9,259 nucleotides of DNA. Source: an uncultured Ruminococcus sp. GTDB lineage: Bacteria; Bacillota; Clostridia; Oscillospirales; Ruminococcaceae. Position 1 is the stretch's first letter. Each line of letters starts with the position of its first letter. Under the pieces are notes generated by a model. The model ran no database searches and was not told the origin of the DNA. It saw nothing but the letters and a program-made list of their open reading frames with translations. Of the stretch, positions 1 through 7,103 are shown in pieces. A program made the position numbers and the translations under genes. The stretch is from the NCBI GenBank assembly GCA_900553675.1, contig USEH01000084.1, positions 1 to 9,259 of the forward strand, read 5' to 3'.

Positions 1-180
1 GGTCTTGTTACTCTTGCCTCGGCAATAGGCGAGGAAGCCGTTACGCTTGAGGATGTCTGCGAGCCGTTTTTGATGCAGCTCGGCTTTTTGGCAAGAACTC
101 CGCGCGGAAGATGTGCTACAGACCTTGCGTATAAGCACCTTGGAATATTAAAGGACGGTCAGACCACTCTCGACATTTAA
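1..180 (+). CDS. ruvB: Holliday junction branch migration DNA helicase RuvB (C-terminal fragment)
   Basis: This is the 3' end of a gene that starts before the window; 59 codons and a TAA stop are visible. The product is the ATPase motor of the RuvABC complex, which drives branch migration of Holliday junctions during recombinational repair. The visible part matches the winged-helix domain III: it contains the family signature FLARTPRGR around visible residues 31-39, followed by [11 protein letters not shown]. In the family the arginines of TPRGR lie in the DNA-contacting winged helix. The AAA+ core is outside the window. The reading frame is open from base 1, and the C-terminus ends about 9 residues after the LGI motif, which is normal for RuvB. 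The glmM start follows 37 bases downstream on the same strand. The identification rests on a short but highly characteristic segment. Confidence 0.93.
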   Translation, partial: GLVTLASAIGEEAVTLEDVCEPFLMQLGFLARTPRGRCATDLAYKHLGILKDGQTTLDI

Positions 181-216
181 TGCATATACGAATTAACAAT
201 AAAGGAGTATTATGAC

Positions 217-1575
217 ATGGGAAGACTATTCGGTACAGACGGCGTAAGAGGCGTTGCCATCAGTGAGCTTACTACTGAGGCAGCAATGCTTATAGGCAGA
301 GCTGCTGCCGTAACCCTTGCAAAAAACTCTCGCCGCAAGGCAAAGATATTGATTGGAAAGGACACCCGCGTTTCCTGCGATGTGCTTGAATCTGCGCTTA
401 TCGCCGGAATATGCTCTGTCGGGGCGGATGTTCATACCATCGGAATACTTCCGACTCCGGCTGTTGCATATCTTACTGTTAAATACGGTGCTGACGCCGG
501 CATAATGATAACCGCTTCGCACAATTCCTTTGAATTTAACGGTATTAAGATATTCTCTTCTTCTGGATATAAGCTTCCGGATGAGGTTGAAGAGGAAATA
601 GAACGTCTTGTTTTCGACGCTCAGGATGAAATGCAGCCAACCGGAAACGACAATCTCGGCAAGGTCATCTTTGAAAAGAACGCCGAATGGGATTATGTGC
701 GGTATCTTCTTAAATATATAGACTCCGATCTTTCAAGGATGAGAGTTGTAATTGATTGTGCCAACGGAGCAACCTATTCCTGCGCCGAAAAGTTCTTTAA
801 CGGCATAGGCGCTTCCGTGGTTATGATAAACAATAAGCCGAACGGAATTAATATAAACTCAGACTGCGGTTCAAATAATCCGGAGTCGCTTTCAAAGGCA
901 GTTCTTAATAATCATGCAAATATCGGGCTTGCCTTCGACGGCGACGGCGACAGGTGCCTTGTAGTCGATGAAAAAGGAAACGTAATCGACGGCGACAATA
1001 TTATTGCTCTGCTGGCATTGAGTATGAAGAATGAAGAAAAGCTGCGCTCTAATACCTGCGTTGTCACTCAGATGACGAATCTTGGATTTTTCAAGTGGGC
1101 AAAGGAGAACGGAATCGTTGTTTCAACAGCTCCCAAGGTCGGCTCCGGTTATGTGCTGGAGCGGATGATATCGGATAATTACAATCTCGGCGGCGAGCAG
1201 TCGGGGCATATAGTTCTTGGTGACCTTGAAACCACCGGCGATGGAGAGCTTACCGGTGCTAAGATTCTTGAAATCCTTAAAAAAAGCGGCAAGAAAATGA
1301 GCGAGCTTGGCAAGGTGTTCGAGCCTTATCCTCAGATTCTTTTGAACGTAGGAATACGGCAGGAGTATCGAGGTGTTTGGAAGCAGATACCGGATATCGT
1401 TGAAATGATAGACTATTGCTCTGATAAGCTTGCGGACGATGGCAGAATTTTAGTCCGCGAGTCCGGAACGGAGCCTGTTATAAGAATAATGGCAGAGGGC
1501 AGAAACGAAGAGGCTATTTATCAGTATGCCAACGCCATTGCAAAGGTAGTTAAAAATCGTTTAGGGGAGACTTGA
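217..1575 (+). CDS. glmM: Phosphoglucosamine mutase GlmM
   Basis: This cytoplasmic alpha-D-phosphohexomutase interconverts glucosamine-6-phosphate and glucosamine-1-phosphate, the step leading to UDP-GlcNAc for peptidoglycan. Its 452 residues match the usual family length of about 445-450. The N-terminal MGRLFGTDGVRG is diagnostic. The phosphoserine loop GIMITASHN is at 95-103, with the catalytic serine at S101. The Mg-binding loop DGDGDR is at 241-246, the sugar-binding loop GEQSGH at 326-331, and the phosphate-binding loop RESGTEPVIRIM at 414-425. The start is supported by AGGAG at 203-207, 9 bases before the ATG; another ATG at 212 is out of frame and opens only 11 codons. One oddity is the loop at 307-312, which reads KVGSGY where the family usually has KVGDRY. 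The gene follows ruvB and ends 4 bases before the methyltransferase gene, so co-transcription is likely. Confidence 0.97.
   Translation: MGRLFGTDGVRGVAISELTTEAAMLIGRAAAVTLAKNSRRKAKILIGKDTRVSCDVLESALIAGICSVGADVHTIGILPTPAVAYLTVKYGADAGIMITASHNSFEFNGIKIFSSSGYKLPDEVEEEIERLVFDAQDEMQPTGNDNLGKVIFEKNAEWDYVRYLLKYIDSDLSRMRVVIDCANGATYSCAEKFFNGIGASVVMINNKPNGININSDCGSNNPESLSKAVLNNHANIGLAFDGDGDRCLVVDEKGNVIDGDNIIALLALSMKNEEKLRSNTCVVTQMTNLGFFKWAKENGIVVSTAPKVGSGYVLERMISDNYNLGGEQSGHIVLGDLETTGDGELTGAKILEILKKSGKKMSELGKVFEPYPQILLNVGIRQEYRGVWKQIPDIVEMIDYCSDKLADDGRILVRESGTEPVIRIMAEGRNEEAIYQYANAIAKVVKNRLGET
1563..1570 (+). promoter_or_regulatory. Ribosome binding site deciding the GTG start of the methyltransferase
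   Basis: The purine-rich AGGGGAGA lies inside the last codons of glmM, with about 10 bases from its core to the GTG at 1580. The in-frame codon directly before that GTG is a TAA stop, so no longer start is possible, and the next in-frame ATG is about 100 codons downstream. Together these fix the non-ATG start. Confidence 0.7.
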
Positions 1576-1579
1576 TTAA

Positions 1580-2452
1580 GTGAGAGCTGCAGACAACTGG
1601 AAGGATTACAGGCTTATAGACGCTTCCGAGGGCGACCGTCTGGAATCATGGAGCGGAATTAAGCTTGTAAGACCCGATCCTCAGATAATTTGGAAAACCG
1701 ATAAAACAAATCCCTTTTGGCGATCGGCGGATGCGATTTATCATCGCTCGCAAAAGGGCGGAGGCGAATGGGAATATAAGCGAAAGCTCCCCCAAAGCTG
1801 GACTGTCAGCTATGGCGAGCTGACTTTTATCATTCGTCCGACCGGCTTTAAGCATACCGGTCTTTTTCCGGAGCAGGCTGTAAACTGGGACGTTATGGCT
1901 GATATGATTAAGTCAGCAGGAAGACCGATAAACGTTTTGAATATGTTTGCCTACACCGGCGGAGCAACACTTGCCTGCGCAGCGGCGGGAGCAAGCGTCT
2001 GCCATGTTGACGCTTCTAAGGGCATGGTTCAGTGGGCAAGGGATAACGCCGAAAAATCCGGTCTTTCGGACAGACCGATAAGATGGATAGTAGACGACTG
2101 CGAAAAGTTTGTCGAGCGCGAAATTCGCCGCGGAAGAAAGTATGACGCTGTTGTTATGGACCCTCCGAGCTACGGCAGAGGTCCTTCGGGCGAGATATGG
2201 AAGCTTGAAGACAGCGTTTACGACCTTGTTGAGCTGACCTCAAAGGTTTTAAGCGATAAGCCACTGTTCTTCCTGCTGAACAGCTATACCACAGGGCTTT
2301 CGCCGTCGGTTATGGCATATATTCTCGGAAGCGTTTTGACGAAGAGGTTCGGCGGTGATGTCAGTGCCGATGAAATCGGTCTGCGGGTTGAAGAAACCGG
2401 TATGGTTTTGCCGGCAGGAAGCACCGCTATATGGAAAAGTACAAATAATTAA
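1580..2452 (+). CDS. Class I SAM-dependent methyltransferase, RlmI/RlmK-like superfamily
   Basis: This is a 290-residue protein with the Rossmann-type methyltransferase fold. SAM-binding motif I (NVLNMFAYTGG) is at 118-128, the acidic motif II residue is D144 in HVDASKG, and motif IV DPPSYGRG is at 194-201. The ~115 residues before motif I include WEYKRKLPQSW and correspond to the region that precedes the catalytic domain in relatives of the 23S rRNA m5C methyltransferase RlmI. There is no N-terminal PUA domain. Where RlmI has a cysteine-containing SCSG-type motif, this protein has LLNSYTTG (233-240). RlmI-type cysteine chemistry therefore looks unlikely, and the substrate cannot be named. 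It starts at GTG, 4 bases after the glmM stop, and ends 15 bases before ecfA1, so it sits within the operon. The fold assignment is secure; the target (rRNA, tRNA or other) is unknown. Confidence 0.85.
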   Translation: MRAADNWKDYRLIDASEGDRLESWSGIKLVRPDPQIIWKTDKTNPFWRSADAIYHRSQKGGGEWEYKRKLPQSWTVSYGELTFIIRPTGFKHTGLFPEQAVNWDVMADMIKSAGRPINVLNMFAYTGGATLACAAAGASVCHVDASKGMVQWARDNAEKSGLSDRPIRWIVDDCEKFVEREIRRGRKYDAVVMDPPSYGRGPSGEIWKLEDSVYDLVELTSKVLSDKPLFFLLNSYTTGLSPSVMAYILGSVLTKRFGGDVSADEIGLRVEETGMVLPAGSTAIWKSTNN

Positions 2453-2467
2453 TCTTGAAGGAATAGT

Positions 2468-3316
2468 ATGGATAATTTTATTGAAATCAATAACGCAAGC
2501 TTTTCATATGTCAACGACTTTGAAGAAAGATCTGTCAAAAACACTGTCATAAAGGATGTATCCCTTAAGATAGACAGGGGAGAGTTCGTTGCAGTGCTTG
2601 GTCACAACGGAAGCGGAAAGTCGACGCTTGCAAAGCTTCTTAATGCAATAAACCTGCCGGATGAGGGAAACGTGCTGATAAACGGCATGGATACAAGGGA
2701 CGAACGAAATCTTTACAACATCCGCCGGACGGTGGGAATGGTTTTTCAGAACCCTGATAACCAGATAGTAGCGACCGTCGTTGAAGAAGATGTTGCATTT
2801 GCTCTTGAAAACATAGGCGTTGAGCCAAAGGAAATCCGCCGCAGGGTTGATGAAGCTCTTAAAACGGTTGGAATGTATGAGTATCGTGAACATGCTCCTC
2901 ACAAGCTTTCTGGCGGTCAGAAGCAGCGAGTTGCGATAGCCGGAGTTCTGGCTATGAAGCCGGACTGCATAGTTCTCGACGAACCTACTGCAATGCTTGA
3001 CCCCATAGGACGCCGCGAAATCATGGCGACTATAAAAGAGCTTAACGAAATGGGAGTTACCATAGTTCTTATTACCCACTATATGGATGAAGCAGCGCAG
3101 GCAAAGCGCGTGGTTGTTATAGACAACGGGCGGATAGTCATGGACGACAATCCCAAAAAGGTGTTCTCGCAGGTTGAAATGCTCTGCTCACTTGGGCTTG
3201 ATGTCCCACAGGTAACAGAACTCACTCACGAGTTGATTAATGAAGGCGTATTCCTTCCGCCGGATATTATTGATGAAAATGAATGTTATGAGGCTCTTTT
3301 GAAGCTTTTGTCATAG
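2468..3316 (+). CDS. ecfA1: ECF transporter ATPase EcfA1
   Basis: This is the first of two nucleotide-binding subunits that power an energy-coupling factor transporter for vitamins or transition metals; it acts on the cytoplasmic membrane face with EcfA2 and EcfT. In the 282 residues the complete ABC ATPase set is visible: Walker [10 protein letters not shown] at 45-53, Q-loop Q94 in FQNPDNQ, signature LSGGQ at 147-151, Walker B CIVLDEP at 167-173 with catalytic E172, and switch histidine H204. The [19 protein letters not shown] stretch (93-111) is the EcfA1 type rather than that of other ABC importers. The weak Shine-Dalgarno AAGGA at 2458-2462 precedes the ATG. Key catalytic residues are all intact, so the subunit should be active. 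The gene lies 15 bases after the methyltransferase gene and 45 bases before ecfA2. No S-component gene is adjacent. Confidence 0.95.
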   Translation: MDNFIEINNASFSYVNDFEERSVKNTVIKDVSLKIDRGEFVAVLGHNGSGKSTLAKLLNAINLPDEGNVLINGMDTRDERNLYNIRRTVGMVFQNPDNQIVATVVEEDVAFALENIGVEPKEIRRRVDEALKTVGMYEYREHAPHKLSGGQKQRVAIAGVLAMKPDCIVLDEPTAMLDPIGRREIMATIKELNEMGVTIVLITHYMDEAAQAKRVVVIDNGRIVMDDNPKKVFSQVEMLCSLGLDVPQVTELTHELINEGVFLPPDIIDENECYEALLKLLS

Positions 3317-3345
3317 CTTTACTCTTTGATTTGACACATAATTTA

Positions 3346-3351
3346 GAAAGG
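3346..3351 (+). promoter_or_regulatory. Ribosome binding site deciding the TTG start of ecfA2
   Basis: GAAAGG stands 10 bases before the TTG at 3362. The only nearby ATG (3354) is in another frame and stops after 6 codons. In the ecfA2 frame a TAG lies at 3344-3346 with no ATG or GTG between it and the TTG, so TTG is the only start that keeps the conserved N-terminus. Confidence 0.65.
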
Positions 3352-3361
3352 CTGATGGCTT

Positions 3362-4225
3362 TTGGAAATAATTAAAGCAGAAAATCTTACCTATGTTTAT
3401 GGGGAAGGCACTCCTTTCCGCAAGGTTGCGCTGGATAACGTGAACATAGGCATAGAGGAAGGCGAGCTGGTCGGAATCATAGGTCACACCGGTTCGGGAA
3501 AGTCTACACTTATTCAGCACTTCAACGGTCTTTTAAAGCCGACATCTGGCAGAGTTATCGTTGACTGTGAGGAGCTGTTTGCGGATAAATCAAGACTGCG
3601 CGAAATACGCTTTAAAGTTGGTTTGGTGTTTCAGTATCCCGAATATCAGCTTTTTGAGGAGACAGTTTACAAGGATATAGCCTTTGGGCCGAAGAATATG
3701 GGTCTGAGCGACGCTCAGGTGCATCAGCGCGTTTTGGAAACCATGCGGCTTGTTGGCTTGAAGCCAGAGCTTGCCGATAAATCACCATTTGAGCTTTCGG
3801 GCGGACAAAAGCGCAGGGTAGCCATAGCCGGAGTTATGGCTATGCAGCCCAAGGTTCTTATACTCGACGAGCCTACAGCCGGTCTTGACCCTCACGGCAG
3901 AGATAGAATTCTCGGCGTTATAAAAGACTATCACAAGGAAAAGGGAAGCACGGTTATGCTTGTTTCCCACTCCATGGAGGATGTCGCAAAAACCGTAAGC
4001 AAAATCTTAGTCATGAATGATTCAAAGGTGTTTATGTACGATACTCCTGAGCGAGTCTTTGCAAGGGTGCGCGAGCTTGATGATATGGGCTTAACGGTTC
4101 CGCAGATAACAAGGGTGTTTGACAGGCTTAAGCAATCAGGCGTTGGCTTTACCGACGAGGTTTACTCAACGGCATATGCCAAAAAGCTTGTTTTAAGACT
4201 GCTTGCAGAAAAGAAGGTGAAGTAA
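3362..4225 (+). CDS. ecfA2: ECF transporter ATPase EcfA2
   Basis: This second ATPase subunit of the ECF energizing module pairs with EcfA1 to hydrolyse ATP and move EcfT. The product has 287 residues with Walker A GHTGSGKST at 41-49, Q-loop Q91 in FQYPEYQLFEETV (90-102), signature LSGGQ at 145-149, Walker B LILDEP at 166-171 with E170, and switch histidine H203. The FQYPEYQLFEE sequence and the following DIAFGPKNMG are hallmarks of EcfA2 as opposed to EcfA1. Translation starts at TTG. The gene ends in TAA only 3 bases before the TTG of ecfT, and both genes share one reading frame, so translational coupling is likely. The C-terminal ~60 residues after VFARVRELDDMGLTVPQ correspond to the usual EcfA dimerisation region. 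No defects are visible. Confidence 0.95.
   Translation: MEIIKAENLTYVYGEGTPFRKVALDNVNIGIEEGELVGIIGHTGSGKSTLIQHFNGLLKPTSGRVIVDCEELFADKSRLREIRFKVGLVFQYPEYQLFEETVYKDIAFGPKNMGLSDAQVHQRVLETMRLVGLKPELADKSPFELSGGQKRRVAIAGVMAMQPKVLILDEPTAGLDPHGRDRILGVIKDYHKEKGSTVMLVSHSMEDVAKTVSKILVMNDSKVFMYDTPERVFARVRELDDMGLTVPQITRVFDRLKQSGVGFTDEVYSTAYAKKLVLRLLAEKKVK
4213..4220 (+). promoter_or_regulatory. Ribosome binding site deciding the TTG start of ecfT
   Basis: GAAGGTGA lies in the last codons of ecfA2, 8 bases before the TTG at 4229. The in-frame sequence before the TTG is TAA (ecfA2 stop) and CAG, so TTG is the first possible start. The next in-frame ATG is at residue 24, inside the conserved LDPRMK motif, and would cut off conserved sequence. 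Confidence 0.65.
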
Positions 4226-4228
4226 CAG

Positions 4229-5041
4229 TTGATAAAGGATATAACTATAGGTCAGTATTTTCCGGGAAAGTCGGTTCTGCACCGGCTCGACCCACGAATG
4301 AAGCTTTTGCTGACTCTTTTGTATTTGGTAATGCTGTTCTGCGCCAAGGGATTTTTGGGCTTGGCAGTGGGCATAGTTTATCTTGTCGGAGCGTTTCTGA
4401 TTTCCGGAATCCCGATAAAAATGATGCTTAAAAGCGTTAAGCCGATACTTCCGATTATTATTTTCACCGGTATACTTAATCTGTTCTTTATTAATACCGG
4501 CGAAGTTTTGTTCAGCTGGACATTCATCAGAATAACCAACGATGGCGTTCGCACCATGCTATTTATGGCGATAAGGATAATCTTCCTTATCTGCGGAACA
4601 TCGCTTTTGACATATACCACCTCTCCGTTGGCGCTTACAGATGCTATTGAAAGGATATTCTCACCATTAAAGGTGATACATTTCCCCGCGCATGAGATTG
4701 CAATGATGATGACTATTGCTCTTCGCTTTATTCCGACTCTTATAGAAGAAACGGACAAGATAATGTCTGCGCAGAAGGCTCGCGGAGCCGACCTTGAAAC
4801 CGGCTCTGTTTTGAAACGAGCAAAGGCTCTTGTGCCGATACTCATACCCCTGTTTGTCTCGGCGTTCCGCAGAGCTGATGAGCTGGCGCTTGCTATGGAG
4901 TGCCGCTGCTATCACGGAGGAGACGGCAGAACAAGAATGAAGCAGTTGAAAACATCGCCTATGGACTATATAGCACTGGCAGTAACGGTTATGTTCTTTG
5001 TCTGCGTTATAATTCTCAATATATTTTTACCTGCGCTATGA
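4229..5041 (+). CDS. ecfT: ECF transporter transmembrane subunit EcfT
   Basis: This is the membrane scaffold of the ECF transporter, which couples the ATPase pair to interchangeable S components in the cytoplasmic membrane. In the 270 residues, the N-terminal HRLDPRMKLLLTL (18-30) is a family signature. Hydrophobic segments lie at about 26-44, 44-61, 72-92, 107-130, 155-170 and 247-267. The two cytoplasmic coupling-helix motifs are present: AQKARGAD at 181-188, and AMECRCYHG at 222-230, where cysteine precedes the arginine instead of the commoner alanine. Start is TTG, and the stop TGA overlaps the truA ATG as ATGA. With the adjacent ecfA1 and ecfA2 this makes a complete energizing module. 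The lack of an S gene nearby suggests a shared (group II) module that serves several S components encoded elsewhere; this is an inference. Confidence 0.94.
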   Translation: MIKDITIGQYFPGKSVLHRLDPRMKLLLTLLYLVMLFCAKGFLGLAVGIVYLVGAFLISGIPIKMMLKSVKPILPIIIFTGILNLFFINTGEVLFSWTFIRITNDGVRTMLFMAIRIIFLICGTSLLTYTTSPLALTDAIERIFSPLKVIHFPAHEIAMMMTIALRFIPTLIEETDKIMSAQKARGADLETGSVLKRAKALVPILIPLFVSAFRRADELALAMECRCYHGGDGRTRMKQLKTSPMDYIALAVTVMFFVCVIILNIFLPAL

Positions 5042-5775
5042 ATAATTATAAGGTCAGAATGTCCTTCAGGGGGACAAATTATCATGGTTACCAAAAGCAG
5101 GACAGCGGAATTCCCACCGTTCAGCAAACGGTTGAGGAAGGCATTTTCTGCCTGTTAGGAGAAAGAACCGAGATTTTTGGCTGCTCCAGAACAGACGCCG
5201 GAGTTCATGCAAACGAATATGTCTTTTCAATGAAGCTTGACAGCACCATCAGCGAGCGCGGAGTTGTTTTCGGGCTGAACGGAGTTCTGCCGAAGGATAT
5301 ATCTATACTCTCATGCGAACGTGCAGATGACGATTTTCATGCAAGATATCACTGCCGCGGCAAGGAATATGTCTACCTTATTCACAATTCCGAGATACGA
5401 AACCCATTTTACGAGGATACGCTTTACCGCAGCTGGTATCCTATCGACGATAAAAAGCTGAATATTGCCTGTAAGGACTTTATCGGCACGCACGACTTCA
5501 AGTCATTCTGTTCTACCGATACCGACAAGGTGGGAACCGTCAGGACGGTATACGATTTCAGCGTTCTTCGCGAGGGTGATATAGTAAAATTCACCGTCAG
5601 CGGAGACGGTTTCCTTTATAATATGGTAAGAATAATGGTGGGAACACTGCTTTTTATCAACGACGGTAAAATGGAGCTTCATGCAATCCCAGGAATTATC
5701 TCGGCTCTTGACAGAACAGCCGCCGGAAAGACTGTTCCGCCTAACGGCTTGTATCTGAACAAGGTGTTTTATTAA
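5038..5775 (+). CDS. truA: tRNA pseudouridine(38-40) synthase TruA
   Basis: This enzyme converts uridine to pseudouridine at positions 38, 39 and 40 in the anticodon stem-loop of tRNAs. From the ATG at 5038 the protein has 245 residues, the normal TruA size. The catalytic motif GCSRTDAGVHA is at 48-58 with the essential aspartate D53. Other conserved elements are RGTNYHGYQ (11-19), FIGTHDFKSF (148-157) and GDGFLYNMVRIMVGTLL (189-205). The frame is open upstream to 4900, but that extension lies entirely within ecfT coding sequence and has no TruA similarity. The ATG overlaps the ecfT stop (ATGA) and has no clear Shine-Dalgarno, which points to translational coupling with ecfT. Location next to ecfA1-ecfA2-ecfT is a widespread arrangement in Firmicutes. 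Confidence 0.96.
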   Translation: MNNYKVRMSFRGTNYHGYQKQDSGIPTVQQTVEEGIFCLLGERTEIFGCSRTDAGVHANEYVFSMKLDSTISERGVVFGLNGVLPKDISILSCERADDDFHARYHCRGKEYVYLIHNSEIRNPFYEDTLYRSWYPIDDKKLNIACKDFIGTHDFKSFCSTDTDKVGTVRTVYDFSVLREGDIVKFTVSGDGFLYNMVRIMVGTLLFINDGKMELHAIPGIISALDRTAAGKTVPPNGLYLNKVFY

Positions 5776-5776
5776 T

Positions 5777-5805
5777 TTGAATTGTTATGTGGAATCCTTT
5801 ATAGC
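5777..5805 (+). promoter_or_regulatory. Possible sigma-A-type promoter before the DUF5711-like gene
   Basis: TTGAAT (5777-5782) and TATAGC (5800-5805) are separated by 17 bases, each matching 4 of 6 consensus positions. They lie in the 50-base gap after truA, about 20 bases before the next start. This would let the DUF5711-like and cvpA genes be transcribed apart from the upstream operon. It is a weak match in AT-rich sequence and could be chance. Confidence 0.3.
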
Positions 5806-5825
5806 GCAAAGAAAGGGATGAAAAA

Positions 5826-7007
5826 ATGTCTTCGGTAAATTCGTTTGAAACCGATATGCGCAAGCTCAGGCGCAAGCGAAAGCGCAAAAGAATTGCCAAA
5901 AACGCCATGGCTGTATTAGCGGTTTTGATAGTAGCTTTTGCTATATACCTTTCAAGAAGCCTTTGGCTGCCGCATTTTGAGGGTATTTTAGAGAGAAGCT
6001 TTAACAAAAATAATCCCGGCGAAACCGAGCTGAGCCAGTTTCCTATAGATGTCAGCAGGAAGGTGAACGTTGATATATCATATATGGATGATTGCTGGCT
6101 TTTGTTTGCGGATACATCGTTTTCCACCATGAACATGGATGGCGACGAGATTTTCAGCGTTTATCTTCCGTATACCAGTCCAATTGTCGAAGCCACATCA
6201 AAAAGAGCTCTTATTTATGATATGGGCGGATATAATTTCAGCGTTGTAAGCCGAAAAAGCGAGGTGTTCTCAAAAAAGATTGAGAATCAGATTCTTTTCG
6301 CGAGTATCGGTGAAAAAGGCAATGTTGCTGTTGTTACCTCTACCGATAAGTATCAGTCTTACCTGACTGTCTACGATAAAAACGGTACAGAGATATATCA
6401 CTGGGCTGACGGAAACCTTATCACAGCCGTAGAGCTTGACGATTCCGGAAGTAAAGCTCTTGTTTCGTCTGTATACGCTGCCGGAGGCGGGTTCAAGTCT
6501 GTTATAAGCGTACTGGACTTTTCCAAGACTGAGATTTTAGCAAAAACATCCCCGATTGAAACGCTTTGCTTGAGCGTTGAATACACTTCGAAGAAGGGCT
6601 TCTGGGTTTTAGGAGACAGCGCGCTGTTTCGCTTTAATTCTGATTGCGAGCTTCAGTATTCCTATAAATTCGGGTATGATATTTCCGGCTTTGTTCTGAA
6701 GGATGACCTTTGCGCCATAAGGTTTGAAGCTGTTGATGGCAAATCAACCTACATATCGTTGTTTGATTCAAATGTCGATAACGCCTACGAAATCAGTTAT
6801 AACGATAAAGTAAAATGTATGGATATATATGACGGCAGAATATATATTAACACCGGAACGCTTCTTAACTCGGTTGATTATACCGGAAAGCTTTTGGGAA
6901 CAACTCATGTAGATTCCGACTGCCGGGATTTTGCTATCTGCCACGGAAATGTATATACTATGGGATACAAAAGCATAAATAAGCAGGAGCTTAATTCGCT
7001 TAGCTGA
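5826..7007 (+). CDS. Membrane-anchored beta-propeller-like protein, DUF5711 family
   Basis: This is a 393-residue protein of unknown function. The first 25 residues are strongly basic (RRKRKRKR around 15-22), followed by one hydrophobic segment at about 26-43 and then a long hydrophilic region. By the positive-inside rule this predicts a short cytoplasmic tail, a single membrane anchor and a large extracytoplasmic domain of about 340 residues. That domain shows repeated units of strand-turn-strand character with motifs such as MNMDGDEIFSV, VYDKNGTEIYHWADG, VELDDSGSKALV and LFRFNSDCELQYSY, as expected for blades of a WD40/PQQ-type propeller. I recognise the overall pattern as DUF5711, common in clostridial genomes; that assignment is from memory. 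GAAAGGGA at 5811-5818 precedes the ATG by 7 bases. The gene lies between truA and cvpA on the same strand. A surface-sensing or scaffolding role is possible but unproven. Confidence 0.75.
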   Translation: MSSVNSFETDMRKLRRKRKRKRIAKNAMAVLAVLIVAFAIYLSRSLWLPHFEGILERSFNKNNPGETELSQFPIDVSRKVNVDISYMDDCWLLFADTSFSTMNMDGDEIFSVYLPYTSPIVEATSKRALIYDMGGYNFSVVSRKSEVFSKKIENQILFASIGEKGNVAVVTSTDKYQSYLTVYDKNGTEIYHWADGNLITAVELDDSGSKALVSSVYAAGGGFKSVISVLDFSKTEILAKTSPIETLCLSVEYTSKKGFWVLGDSALFRFNSDCELQYSYKFGYDISGFVLKDDLCAIRFEAVDGKSTYISLFDSNVDNAYEISYNDKVKCMDIYDGRIYINTGTLLNSVDYTGKLLGTTHVDSDCRDFAICHGNVYTMGYKSINKQELNSLS

Positions 7008-7008
7008 A

Positions 7009-7029
7009 GTCAGAATATAGTGTTCTGAC
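7009..7029. repeat. Perfect 7-bp inverted repeat with 7-base loop
   Basis: GTCAGAA (7009-7015) and TTCTGAC (7023-7029) are exact reverse complements, starting 2 bases after the DUF5711-like stop. No U-tract follows, so it is not a convincing intrinsic terminator. A second pairing, ATAGTGT (7017-7023) with ACACTAT (7043-7049), shares base 7023 and the loop, so only one of the two could form fully at a time. It could be an RNA processing or decay element, a regulator site, or chance. Confidence 0.45.
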
Positions 7030-7052
7030 AGACGTTTGTTCGACACTATTGT
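7025..7052 (+). promoter_or_regulatory. Possible promoter before cvpA
   Basis: CTGACA (7025-7030, 5 of 6 to the -35 consensus) is followed after 16 bases by TATTGT (7047-7052, 4 of 6 to the -10). It lies in the 96-base gap before cvpA and overlaps the inverted repeats there, so a repressor site is conceivable. The match is imperfect. Confidence 0.3.
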
Positions 7053-7081
7053 ATAGCATAATTAGCTTTTAATATGCTATA
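7052..7081. repeat. Perfect 9-bp AT-rich inverted repeat upstream of cvpA
   Basis: TATAGCATA (7052-7060) and TATGCTATA (7073-7081) are exact reverse complements around a 12-base spacer, ending 11 bases before the cvpA Shine-Dalgarno. There is no following U-tract, so a terminator is unlikely. The symmetry and its position just before the ribosome binding site fit a protein-binding operator or a leader hairpin. AT-rich sequence raises the probability that it is coincidental. Confidence 0.5.
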
Positions 7082-7103
7082 ACGCTCTTATAAAGGAGAG
7101 AAT

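Noticed and set aside
212..247. ATG at 212 as an alternative start upstream of glmM
   Set aside because: It is out of frame with glmM and stops after 11 codons.
2504..3079. Long open frame of 191 codons on the minus strand opposite ecfA1
   Set aside because: It is antisense to a fully conserved ABC ATPase, shows no recognisable domain and has no ribosome binding site; it is a by-product of the codon bias of ecfA1.
3331..3342. Perfect TTGACA (-35 like) between ecfA1 and ecfA2, with CATAAT right after it
   Set aside because: CATAAT is adjacent rather than 16-18 bases away, and nothing resembling a -10 lies at the right distance (3352-3360), so an internal promoter is not supported.
4378..4845. 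155-codon minus-strand frame opposite ecfT
   Set aside because: It mirrors the hydrophobic codons of ecfT and shows no independent family features.
4900..5037. In-frame N-terminal extension of TruA by 46 residues
   Set aside because: It lies wholly inside ecfT coding sequence, has no TruA-like residues, and the ATG at 5038 gives the normal family length and an ATGA overlap.
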